Source: Kordia sp045105435 (GTDB lineage: Bacteria; Bacteroidota; Bacteroidia; Flavobacteriales; Flavobacteriaceae). From it: DNA of 32,111 nt. Each line of letters begins with the position of its first letter. Within the stretch, counting starts at the first letter, position 1. This document shows positions 22,972 to 30,875 of this stretch, piece after piece. The stretch spans positions 1 to 32,111 of the forward strand of contig NZ_JBGCDL010000053.1 in assembly GCF_045105435.1 (NCBI RefSeq), read 5' to 3'. Position numbers and translations under genes: made by a program. The notes under the pieces were generated by a model, which was given only the letters and a program-made list of their open reading frames with translations, had not been told where the DNA came from and did no database searches.

Positions 22972-25170
22972 CTAATTTGCTACATCGCTGATAAATTTAA
23001 TACGATACAAACGCAATTCTTCATCGTCATAATCGCCATCAAATTCTTCCATTGCAGATGAAATCTTATCGGTATTTGACTCTATAAAGTATTCGTGAAT
23101 TTCTTCTTGTTGGTCTTCATCCAAAACTTCATCAATCCAATACGTAATATTCAACTTTGTTCCGCTATATACAATTTGTTCCATTTCTTTAATGAAATCG
23201 GCCATAGCCAAACCTTTCGCAGCAGCGATATCGTCTAACGGAAGTTTTCTATCAACATTCTGAATAATGTATAATTTTAATGCAGAATTCATTCCCGTAC
23301 TTTTGACAACTAAGTCATCTGGACGAACAATATCATTCTCATCTACGTATTTTTTAATGAATTCGATGAAATCTTTACCGTATTTCTTCGCTTTTCCATC
23401 ACCAACTCCATGAATATTTTTCATTTCTTCGATAGAAATTGGATATTTCAACGCCATATCTTCCAAAGATGGATCTTGAAAAACAACAAAAGGCGGAACA
23501 TTTAAGCGTTTCGACACTTTTTTACGTAAATCCTTCAACATATTCATCAACTTCTGATCGGCTACTGCGCCACTTCCTTTAGCAGCTGTAATAATACTAG
23601 CGTCATTTGCATGATCAAAATTATGGTCTTCCGTCATCATAAATGATTCTGGAGCTTCTATAAATGCCAAACCAGCTGGAGTTAATTTTATAACACCATA
23701 CGTTTCAATATCTTTTCGCAAGAAACCAGCAACCAATACTTGACGAATTAACGCCATCCAATACTTATCATCATGTACTTTTCCTGTACCGAAGAAAGGT
23801 TGTAAATGTGTTTTATGCGATTTGATCAAAGCATTTTCATAGCCAATCAAAACATTTACCACATTTCGAGATTTGTAGGTTTGTTTTGTGAGTTGTATCG
23901 TTTTCAATAATTCTACAACTTCATCTTTTGCTTCTACTTTACTTTTCGGATTGCGAACATTATCATCCATATCGGCACCTTCGCCATCATCAGGAAATTC
24001 TTCTCCGAAATAATGTAGTATAAATTTTCGTCTCGAAATAGACGTTTCCGCGTAAGCGACAACTTCTTGCAACAGCGCATGACCAATTTCTTGCTCTGCT
24101 ACTGGTTTTCCTGACATAAATTTTTCTAGCTTTTCAATATCCTTATATGCATAAAACGCCAAACAGTGACCTTCGCCACCATCACGTCCTGCTCTACCCG
24201 TTTCTTGGTAATAACTTTCTATACTTTTAGGAATATCGTGGTGAATTACAAAACGGACATCTGGTTTATCGATTCCCATTCCAAAAGCAATCGTAGCAAC
24301 GACGACATCGCAATCTTCCATCAAAAACATATCTTGATGTTTTGCACGCTTTTTTGGATCTAAACCAGCATGATACGGAACAGCATTTACGCCATTTACT
24401 TGTAGCACTTGCGCCAATTCTTCTACGCGTTTACGACTTAAACAATACACAATTCCGCTTTTACCTTGATTTTGCTTGACAAAACGAATTATATCTGCAT
24501 CAGCATTTTTTGTTTTTGGTCGTACTTCATAGTACAAATTTGGTCTATTAAAAGAAGCTTTAAACGTATTTGCATCTGTCATTCCTAAGTTTTTCAAGAT
24601 GTCTTCTTGTACTTTAGGTGTGGCAGTTGCTGTTAAGCCAATAATAGGAATATCATCTCCTATTTTCTTTATAATAGTTTTTAAATTTCTGTATTCAGGA
24701 CGAAAATCGTGTCCCCATTCTGAAATACAGTGTGCTTCATCAACCGCCATAAAAGAAATTGGAACCGTTCGTAAAAACGTTACATTTTCTTCTTTGGTTA
24801 ATGATTCTGGAGCTACATACAATAATTTTGTAATTCCATTTGTAATATCTTCTTTAACTTGTCGTGTCTCCGCTTTTGTAAGCGAAGAATTTAACACATG
24901 CGCAATACCATCTTGGGAAGATATTCCGCGCAGTGCATCTACTTGGTTCTTCATTAAGGCAATTAGGGGAGAAACAACAATCGCAGTTCCTTCTTTCATT
25001 AGTGCTGGTAGTTGGTAACATAAAGATTTACCGCCACCTGTTGGCATAATGACAAAGGTATTTTGATTACTGATAATGCTTTTAATAACTTCTTCCTGTA
25101 GTCCCTTGAATTGACCGAACCCGAAGTGCTTCTTTAGTTCCTTATATAAGTCAATTTCTACTAAACTCAT
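22972..25170 (-). CDS. recQ: ATP-dependent DNA helicase RecQ
   Basis: 732 residues. Helicase core: Q-motif region FGFGQFKGLQEEVI, Walker A PTGGGKSLCYQLPAL, DEAHCISEWGHDFRPEY, TATATPKVQEDIL, and motif VI YYQETGRAGRDG. An RQC winged-helix region (~400-510) follows, then an HRDC domain (~530-610: LRKKVSKRLNVPPFVVFQDPSLEDMALKYP) and a further ~100-residue C-terminal part. The 3'-5' helicase acts in recombination and fork repair. Oddly, the four zinc-binding cysteines of classical RecQ (CRR...CxxCDxC) are absent: the site reads SISRRKFILHYFGEEF and then an acidic GEGADMDDN stretch (about 373-405). I believe this is usual in Flavobacteriia, but cannot check. It shares a terminator with the response regulator. 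Confidence 0.96.
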   Translation of the reverse strand: MSLVEIDLYKELKKHFGFGQFKGLQEEVIKSIISNQNTFVIMPTGGGKSLCYQLPALMKEGTAIVVSPLIALMKNQVDALRGISSQDGIAHVLNSSLTKAETRQVKEDITNGITKLLYVAPESLTKEENVTFLRTVPISFMAVDEAHCISEWGHDFRPEYRNLKTIIKKIGDDIPIIGLTATATPKVQEDILKNLGMTDANTFKASFNRPNLYYEVRPKTKNADADIIRFVKQNQGKSGIVYCLSRKRVEELAQVLQVNGVNAVPYHAGLDPKKRAKHQDMFLMEDCDVVVATIAFGMGIDKPDVRFVIHHDIPKSIESYYQETGRAGRDGGEGHCLAFYAYKDIEKLEKFMSGKPVAEQEIGHALLQEVVAYAETSISRRKFILHYFGEEFPDDGEGADMDDNVRNPKSKVEAKDEVVELLKTIQLTKQTYKSRNVVNVLIGYENALIKSHKTHLQPFFGTGKVHDDKYWMALIRQVLVAGFLRKDIETYGVIKLTPAGLAFIEAPESFMMTEDHNFDHANDASIITAAKGSGAVADQKLMNMLKDLRKKVSKRLNVPPFVVFQDPSLEDMALKYPISIEEMKNIHGVGDGKAKKYGKDFIEFIKKYVDENDIVRPDDLVVKSTGMNSALKLYIIQNVDRKLPLDDIAAAKGLAMADFIKEMEQIVYSGTKLNITYWIDEVLDEDQQEEIHEYFIESNTDKISSAMEEFDGDYDDEELRLYRIKFISDVAN

Positions 25171-25192
25171 TCTATCGTTTTACTATTTTACA

Positions 25193-25200
25193 TACATTTG
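25193..25200 (+). promoter_or_regulatory. Likely -7 box of the kdsD-tatC operon
   Basis: TACATTTG is a consensus -7 box 55 bp before the kdsD start, in the gap to the divergent recQ gene. No clear -33 TTTG at 17-23 bp upstream. Confidence 0.5.
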
Positions 25201-25255
25201 CATACTCTAAAGATACTATTTTCTTTAGTAACCACAATTTTTAAATTTAAACATT

Positions 25256-26224
25256 TTGAAATATAAAGATAGTATTATTAGCGTTGCCAAGCAAACCATT
25301 GAAACAGAATATAATGCAATTAAAAATTTAATCCCCTTAATTGATGATGAGTTTGCCGAAGCGGTGTCTTATATTTATAACTCTAACGGGCGCGTTGTCG
25401 TTACTGGAATTGGGAAAAGTGCCAATATTGCTACAAAAATTGTTGCTACGTTAAATTCTACAGGAACTCCTGCAATTTTTATGCATGCCGCAGATGCAAT
25501 TCATGGTGATTTAGGAATTATTCAAGAACACGATAGCGTAATTTGCATTTCTAAAAGTGGAAATACACCCGAAATTAAAGTATTAGTTCCACTAATTAAG
25601 AATAGTAATAATAAATTATTTGCCCTTACTTCAAATAGAGAATCATTTTTAGGTACACAAGCCGATTTTGTGTTACATGCCTATGCAGAAAAAGAAGCCT
25701 GTCCTAACGGATTAGCGCCCACGACAAGTACAACAGCCCAATTAGTGTTAGGTGATGCTTTGGCAATTTGTTTGTTAGAATTAAGAGGTTTTTCTAGTAA
25801 TGATTTTGCAAAATACCATCCAGGTGGCGCACTTGGTAAAAAATTATACTTACGTGTAAACGATTTATCTTCTGTAAATCAAAAACCTAAAGTATTTGCT
25901 GATAGTTCTGTAAAAGATGTGATTGTTGAAATTTCAAAAGGAATGCTCGGCGCAACTGCTGTAATTAATGAACAAGAAGAAATTATTGGTGTAATTACGG
26001 ATGGAGATATTCGACGAATGTTATCAAATAATGATTTTATTGGCAATTTAAAAGCTGAAAACATCATGTCGTCCAACCCAAAACGTATTAAAAATGATGC
26101 TATGGCTGTAAAAGCTTTGGAAATGATGGAAAACAGCGGAATTTCACAATTAATGGTAGAATCGCAAGGAAAATACGCAGGAATCGTACATTTGCATGAT
26201 TTAGTAAAAGAAGGAATACTATAA
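25256..26224 (+). CDS. kdsD: D-arabinose 5-phosphate isomerase (SIS + two CBS domains)
   Basis: 322 residues, the standard KdsD/KpsF length. The SIS domain (~35-170) has GRVVVTGIGKSANIATKIVATLNSTGTPAIFMHAADAIHGDLG, SKSGNTPEIKVLVP and the catalytic PTTSTTAQLVLGDALAI. Two CBS motifs (~205-265 and 272-322) follow, with VITDGDIRR and IVHLHDLVKEG. The enzyme converts ribulose 5-phosphate to arabinose 5-phosphate, the first step toward Kdo for lipopolysaccharide. The start is TTG (25256); no ATG alternative keeps the N-terminus. The stop overlaps the tatC ATG by 1 nt (TAATG). Placement in an operon near lptB, another LPS gene, is common in this group. Confidence 0.95.
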   Translation: MKYKDSIISVAKQTIETEYNAIKNLIPLIDDEFAEAVSYIYNSNGRVVVTGIGKSANIATKIVATLNSTGTPAIFMHAADAIHGDLGIIQEHDSVICISKSGNTPEIKVLVPLIKNSNNKLFALTSNRESFLGTQADFVLHAYAEKEACPNGLAPTTSTTAQLVLGDALAICLLELRGFSSNDFAKYHPGGALGKKLYLRVNDLSSVNQKPKVFADSSVKDVIVEISKGMLGATAVINEQEEIIGVITDGDIRRMLSNNDFIGNLKAENIMSSNPKRIKNDAMAVKALEMMENSGISQLMVESQGKYAGIVHLHDLVKEGIL

Positions 26225-27042
26225 TGGGGAAAAATAAAAACGAAATGTCATTCTTAGGACACTTAGAAGAACTAAGATGGCATTTAATTAGAAGCTTTGC
26301 CGCAATATTTATCATTGCAACGGTCATATTTATATTTATAAAACCTATTTATGATCATTTTTTAATTGTCCATTTAAATGGAGAATTTGTAACCTATAAG
26401 TTTTTTTGTAGTGCATTTCAATTATTTGGTATAGATAGTGACTTTTGCGCTTTAAAGTTTGATGACGAACTTGTCAATATGGCAGTTACAGGTCAGTTTA
26501 CTTTGGCAATTTGGACAGCCTTAATTTTAGGACTTATCTTAGCGTTTCCTTATATATTATATGAAGCATGGAGATTTATTGCGCCAGGATTAAGTCCAAA
26601 AGAACGCGGAAGATCAAGATGGTTTATCTTTTTAGCTTCACTCCTATTTTTCATTGGTTTACTATTTAGTTACTACGTAATTATGCCAATGTCATCGTAC
26701 TTCTTCTATAACTTTTCCATTACGGAAACTATCGAAAACAACATTACGGTTCAATCGCACATAAGCTTATTAACAAACACATTACTAGGAGTTTCCTTAG
26801 TTTTCGAATTACCGCTCATCATATATTTCTTATCAAAATTAGGATTAATCACACCAGCATTCTTACGCAAGTACAGAAAACATGCTTTAGTTGTTGTATT
26901 GATACTTGCCGCAATTATAACGCCGCCAGATGTTGCGAGTCAGATTGTCGTAGCAATTCCTATTTTAATATTGTATGAAGTTGGAATTGTAATATCAAGA
27001 AGAGTAGAAAAAAATTATAAAAAGAAATTTAAGCATGGCTAA
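26224..27042 (+). CDS. tatC: Sec-independent protein translocase TatC
   Basis: 272 residues with six predicted membrane helices. The N-terminal signature EMSFLGHLEELRWHLIRSFAAI carries the conserved HLEELR that recognises the twin-arginine signal; FPYILYEAWRFIAPGLSPKERGR is the second conserved block. TatC with TatA forms the export machine for folded proteins at the inner membrane. No tatA is visible in this window. It overlaps kdsD by 1 nt and the following CMD gene by 8 nt, so all three are one operon. The periplasmic loop 1 (about 40-90, KFFCSAFQLFGIDSDFCALKF) is longer than in E. coli and has two cysteines. Confidence 0.96.
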   Translation: MGKNKNEMSFLGHLEELRWHLIRSFAAIFIIATVIFIFIKPIYDHFLIVHLNGEFVTYKFFCSAFQLFGIDSDFCALKFDDELVNMAVTGQFTLAIWTALILGLILAFPYILYEAWRFIAPGLSPKERGRSRWFIFLASLLFFIGLLFSYYVIMPMSSYFFYNFSITETIENNITVQSHISLLTNTLLGVSLVFELPLIIYFLSKLGLITPAFLRKYRKHALVVVLILAAIITPPDVASQIVVAIPILILYEVGIVISRRVEKNYKKKFKHG

Positions 27043-27382
27043 TCCCGTAGAAGAATTTAACGACTACAGAGCTAAAATGAACGATAAAATTTTAGCAGAT
27101 AACAACAAAGTAATCAAACGTATCTTTAATTTAGATACCAATGCGTTTAGCGCTGGTGCTTTAGATGTGCAAACCAAAGAGTTATTAGGACTTGTAGCAT
27201 CCGCAGTATTGCGTTGTGACGATTGTGTAAAATATCATTTAGAATCTTGCCACAAAGAAGGTTTGAGCAAAGAAAAAGTGATGGAAACGTTAAGTATTGC
27301 CACATTAATTGGCGGAACTATTGTAATTCCGCATTTGCGAAGAGCGTATGAGTATTGGGAAGCGTTAGAAGCACAGAATTAG
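27035..27382 (+). CDS. Carboxymuconolactone decarboxylase / AhpD-like family protein
   Basis: 115 residues, all-helical CMD fold. The redox motif CDDCVKYH (C61, C64, H68) is the AhpD-type CxxC-xxxH, pointing to a thiol-disulfide or peroxidase-linked role rather than decarboxylation; this is family knowledge, not proof. The 8-nt overlap with tatC shows co-translation; its link to Tat export or KdsD is unknown but the order is, by recall, conserved in Flavobacteriia. The TAG stop is followed within 12 bp by mini-hairpin tract 5. No intrinsic terminator follows. Confidence 0.93.
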   Translation: MANPVEEFNDYRAKMNDKILADNNKVIKRIFNLDTNAFSAGALDVQTKELLGLVASAVLRCDDCVKYHLESCHKEGLSKEKVMETLSIATLIGGTIVIPHLRRAYEYWEALEAQN

Positions 27383-27417
27383 TATAGATTTTAGATCGCT
27401 TCGCTTTGCTCCTGTTA
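27380..27417 (+). repeat. Mini-hairpin tract 5 (single unit), just after the CMD stop codon
   Basis: TAG at 27380-27382, then TATAGATTTTAGATCGCTTCGC and TTTGCTCC. The core is the complement of GCGAAGC, preceded by TTTTAGATC as in the other tracts. Only one unit and a decayed second. Confidence 0.65.
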
Positions 27418-27704
27418 TATGTTTTCGATTGTGAGTTTAATTGTTTAACCTAATATCAATTTCATAGTCTAAACTTGTAAACCCGTAAACTTTATTGGGT
27501 TTTATACTTGTTATGATAGAAGAAAAAGTTTTTCTAAACGCGCATTGCTATTAAGGATGTTTTAAATAACTCCAATTTAGATTTTGATTTCAACTAGTAA
27601 CTAGTAACTAGCAACTAATATAACCGACGAAGTTAATTTCGTATTAAAAAGTATCAGCGTTATACCTAAATTGTTATTTTTACGCTTTATAATGACCAAA
27701 TTAT
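27383..27704. other. Gene-free stretch between CMD gene and lptB
   Basis: This 322-bp stretch starts with mini-hairpin tract 5, has a 7-bp tandem repeat (27592-27618), and no supportable reading frame. A clear TAnnTTTG box for lptB was not found; TACGCTTT near 27680 is a weak candidate. lptB probably has its own promoter here because no gene overlaps or abuts it. Confidence 0.5.
27592..27618. repeat. 7-bp tandem repeat (AACTAGT), about four copies
   Basis: Three clear AACTAG[T/C] copies in a row with a fourth decayed copy (AACTAAT). Tandem AACTAGT/AACTAGC phrases recur in other Bacteroidota intergenic regions by recall. No known function. Confidence 0.7.
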
Positions 27705-28472
27705 ATGATTTTAAGAGCCGATAGTATTATGAAGTCCTACAAAGGACGAAAAGTAGTAAAGGGAATTTCTTTGGAAGTAAATCAAGGAGAAATTGTTGGA
27801 TTATTAGGTCCGAATGGAGCTGGAAAAACAACTTCTTTCTACATGATTGTAGGTTTGATAAAGCCTAACGGCGGAAAAATCTATTTGGATGATATGGAAA
27901 TTACCAAATTCCCGATGTACAAACGTGCGCAAAACGGAATTGGTTATTTGGCACAAGAAGCGTCTGTTTTCCGTAAATTAAGCATTGAAGAAAACATTTT
28001 GAGTGTGTTGCAATTGACCAAAATGTCAAAAAAAGAACAACATCGAAAAATGGAATCGCTGATTGAAGAATTTGGTTTAGGTCACATTCGTAAAAACCGT
28101 GGTGATTTACTTTCTGGTGGTGAACGAAGACGAACAGAAATTGCACGTGCTTTGGCTACAGATCCAAAATTTGTATTGTTAGATGAACCGTTTGCAGGTG
28201 TCGATCCGGTTGCGGTAGAAGACATTCAGCGAATCATAGCACATTTAAAAAATAAAAATATCGGAATTCTCATCACCGATCACAACGTACAGGAAACCTT
28301 GGCAATTACCGATAGAACTTATTTAATGTTTGAAGGAAACATTCTAAAAGCAGGAAAACCGAAAGAACTTGCCGAAGACGAAATGGTTCGAAAAGTATAC
28401 TTAGGTCAAAACTTTGAGTTGCGCGAAAAGAAACTGGACTTTGAACAGACGGAAATAGAAACAGATAAATAA
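27705..28472 (+). CDS. lptB: LPS export ABC transporter ATP-binding protein LptB
   Basis: 255 residues. Walker A GPNGAGKT (35-42), Q loop YLAQEASVFRKLSIEENI, signature LLSGGERRRTEIARAL, Walker B FVLLDEPFAGVDP, and H-switch ILITDHNVQET. YLAQEASVFRKLSIEENI and GERRRTEIARAL are specific to LptB rather than branched-chain amino-acid transporters. With LptF and LptG it powers movement of lipopolysaccharide to the outer membrane. Its partners are not here. It follows the kdsD-tatC-CMD operon but is separated by 322 bp of repeats. The 3' end runs straight into the long palindromic element at 28471-28610. Confidence 0.96.
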   Translation: MILRADSIMKSYKGRKVVKGISLEVNQGEIVGLLGPNGAGKTTSFYMIVGLIKPNGGKIYLDDMEITKFPMYKRAQNGIGYLAQEASVFRKLSIEENILSVLQLTKMSKKEQHRKMESLIEEFGLGHIRKNRGDLLSGGERRRTEIARALATDPKFVLLDEPFAGVDPVAVEDIQRIIAHLKNKNIGILITDHNVQETLAITDRTYLMFEGNILKAGKPKELAEDEMVRKVYLGQNFELREKKLDFEQTEIETDK

Positions 28473-28610
28473 AAAGAGGCTGTCTAAAAAGTATTAGAAA
28501 GTGTCATTCTGAACTTGTTTCAGAATCTCATTCTATTGATTTCCAATGATGATGAGAAACCGAATCAAGTTCGGTTTGACGAAATTATGACTTTTTAGAC
28601 AGCCTTTTTT
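28471..28610. repeat. 140-bp nested palindromic element, also a bidirectional terminator
   Basis: Outer arms GGCTGTCTAAAAAGT (28478-28492) and ACTTTTTAGACAGCC (28590-28604) pair perfectly for 15 bp, with A runs before and T runs after, as in a terminator. Inside, GTCATTCTGAACTTG and CAAGTTCGGTTTGAC are imperfect inverted copies, with TTTCAGAATCTCAT facing GATGAGAAACCGAA. So the whole element is one long imperfect hairpin. The inner words are, by recall, a common intergenic repeat in Bacteroidota. It may terminate lptB (plus) and the beta-helix gene (minus). Confidence 0.75.
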
Positions 28611-28658
28611 GTTCTATAAAAGTTGTTCTTCTTTACAAGAGAAAATAAATTTTTAATT

Positions 28659-29981
28659 CTATAAAATCTGAGTATCACCAACTTCATTAAAAACTGCTCC
28701 ATAAATTTGATCTGAGCTTTTGTTTTTCCCAATGATGATACCACTTGGATAGTGTTTTATTTTGTGTTTATAAGTATGCTTAATCACAATACCATATTGT
28801 TGCGTTGGTATTGCCTGCGATGGTAAGTTATAAAACTCATTATTTTCTAATGTGATAAATTTACTTCCATACTCAACGCGAATGCCTCCATACGGAGTAT
28901 TTCGGTAAATTCCATCTCTAGTTTGCTCGTTACTTCCACATTTATTAAATAGAACTTCTATACGTGTAGAACCTGCAAAACCTATTCCGCACGAATTATT
29001 TTCTTCTGCGGTATTGTAACTAACTTCTCCGTAATGACAACGTTCAAAAGCAAAACCCAAATCGCCCGAACCGTTTGCTACATTCTCAGTACATATAAAC
29101 TCTTTTGTGTCTTTTATGGCAATTAAATCTGCCGAACCTCCATTGTAAAAACTCAAATTTGGACCTTCTACATGGTTGTGCGCTATTTTTACATTCAAAT
29201 GAAAGTTACAACTACCGCCGTACAAGCTTGCTTTATAATCTTTATCACCACAAGTTAAGTAAATGGCACTTGCACTATCTGGTCGCCCTTTTGGCTTTCC
29301 GTTAGCCTGAATTACAGATTTTTTTGCAGGAACAATAATCGAATTTCGCAATATACTAACAGTGTCGCAATATTCAGGTTTTGAAGTGTCAACCGTTCCT
29401 GTAAGTCGAATTCCATTACTGGCTAAAGTTTCTAAAAATGAATTATCGTGAATTTCTATGTTTGAATTTCGCCTCCAAATTCCGACTCCAATATAGGCTT
29501 CTTCAAAAACACAGTTTTTAACAGCTAATCCATCGGTTTTTTGAACTCTTATTGCGCAAGCTCCTTTTTTATTAGTTCCTTTAAACTCGCAGTTTTCAAT
29601 TGTAATGTTTGAATTTTCTATAGGATCTTTACCATAACTGTTTATTAAAACGGCAGCTACAGCCGGACTTTGATGTTGTGTATCAAATATAATATTGGAA
29701 ATTGTCACGTTAGCAACTTTATTTCCAAAAAGAAGTTGTTTCGTTTCTAAATTCTCTGGATGATAGTATTTTAAACTGGCTTTTCCACTACTTGTAGTGA
29801 TAATTATATTACTTGGCAATGAAAGTGATTTAGAAATACACACAAGCGCGTTTTCTGGAAATTGAACCGTGCCGCTACCATTTTTCTTTATTGTTTCAAA
29901 AGCAGTTTCGAGTGCCTTGGTGTCGTCGTGAGTTCCATCTGCGGAAGCGTTATAAGGCGATTTTGTAATATCTATAAACAT
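28659..29981 (-). CDS. Right-handed parallel beta-helix protein (pectate lyase-like fold)
   Basis: 440 residues. The N-terminal segment DITKSPYNASADGTHDDTKALETAFE is the start motif of pectate-lyase-3/polygalacturonase-like beta-helix proteins. Many beta-helix coils follow (ITIENCEFKGTNKKGACAIRV, LAVKNCVFEEAYIGVGIW, IEIHDNSFLETLASNGIRL, ITLENNEFYNLPSQ). There is no signal peptide and no T9SS sorting domain, so export is unclear. It could be a polysaccharide lyase/hydrolase or a structural protein; catalytic residues cannot be assigned. It starts 4 bp after the pssA stop, so the pair is co-transcribed. Confidence 0.85.
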   Translation of the reverse strand: MFIDITKSPYNASADGTHDDTKALETAFETIKKNGSGTVQFPENALVCISKSLSLPSNIIITTSSGKASLKYYHPENLETKQLLFGNKVANVTISNIIFDTQHQSPAVAAVLINSYGKDPIENSNITIENCEFKGTNKKGACAIRVQKTDGLAVKNCVFEEAYIGVGIWRRNSNIEIHDNSFLETLASNGIRLTGTVDTSKPEYCDTVSILRNSIIVPAKKSVIQANGKPKGRPDSASAIYLTCGDKDYKASLYGGSCNFHLNVKIAHNHVEGPNLSFYNGGSADLIAIKDTKEFICTENVANGSGDLGFAFERCHYGEVSYNTAEENNSCGIGFAGSTRIEVLFNKCGSNEQTRDGIYRNTPYGGIRVEYGSKFITLENNEFYNLPSQAIPTQQYGIVIKHTYKHKIKHYPSGIIIGKNKSSDQIYGAVFNEVGDTQIL

Positions 29982-29985
29982 GGTA

Positions 29986-30732
29986 TCATTTTTTTATTAA
30001 AGAAATTAATACATATAAAATGATAATGATCGGAATTGCCAAAAAGTGCAAAAAGACGAGCAATAAAGCACTTGCAATGATAAAAATATACTTTACCATA
30101 TTGTCTTTAAAGCTCCAATTTTTAAATTTTAACGCAAATAATGGAATGTTTGCATTTAATAAATAACAACTCAATGCTGTGATGACAAGTAAAAACCATT
30201 TGTTTAAAATGATGGCATCAATCGTAGGATCTACTTGATATGCTAAAATTAGCGGAAACGACATTATTAATAAGGTATTGGCTGGCGTTGGTAACCCAAT
30301 AAATGAAGAAGTTTGATTTTCGTCAATGTTGAATTTTGCCAAACGATACGCGGAAGCCAACGTCACAAACAATCCGACAAGCGGCAACAAATGCACTTCG
30401 TTTTCAAACCAATGCCAAGTATCTGACCATGAATGTCCGTCGTTTACTTTTTCATGTATGCCCAAAGCTCTGTTGAATAATTGATACATGACAATTCCTG
30501 GTACAACACCACTGGTGATCATGTCTGCAAGTGAATCTAATTGCAAGCCAAATTCACTTTGCACTTTTAACAATCGGGCTGCCAAGCCGTCAAAAAAATC
30601 GAAAAATATACCTAAAAACACAAAAAATGCTGCAATTTCTAGTTGATTTTTCACTGCAAAAATAACTGCCAAACACCCGCAAAATAGATTTAATAATGTG
30701 ATGAAATTTGGAATGTGTTTTTTGATGTTCAT
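29986..30732 (-). CDS. pssA: CDP-alcohol phosphatidyltransferase, probable phosphatidylserine synthase
   Basis: 248 residues with 6-8 predicted membrane helices. The motif D48-G-x2-A-R-x8-G-x3-D-x3-D70 is complete (DGLAARLLKVQSEFGLQLDS and LAD), the active site of CDP-alcohol phosphotransferases. The length and N-terminus (IPNFITLLNLFCGCLAVIFA) match type II phosphatidylserine synthases of Bacteroidota. It makes phosphatidylserine, the precursor of phosphatidylethanolamine, from CDP-diacylglycerol and serine at the inner membrane. It is the first gene of a two-gene unit with the beta-helix gene and divergent from the PorV/PorQ-family gene. Confidence 0.93.
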   Translation of the reverse strand: MNIKKHIPNFITLLNLFCGCLAVIFAVKNQLEIAAFFVFLGIFFDFFDGLAARLLKVQSEFGLQLDSLADMITSGVVPGIVMYQLFNRALGIHEKVNDGHSWSDTWHWFENEVHLLPLVGLFVTLASAYRLAKFNIDENQTSSFIGLPTPANTLLIMSFPLILAYQVDPTIDAIILNKWFLLVITALSCYLLNANIPLFALKFKNWSFKDNMVKYIFIIASALLLVFLHFLAIPIIIILYVLISLIKK

Positions 30733-30875
30733 GTATCTGATTTTTTGTAAAAATAAATAAACTTTACAAACTCTATAGTGCAGAAGTAGAAATGTTCTTC
30801 AATTCCGTACAATATCTATGTATTTTTTGAGTTTATTAGGGTAGAAAATCGCATATTTGTATAAAAATTAGACTC

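Noticed and set aside
24599..25018. 139-residue plus-strand frame inside recQ
   Set aside because: Antisense shadow over the helicase core motifs.
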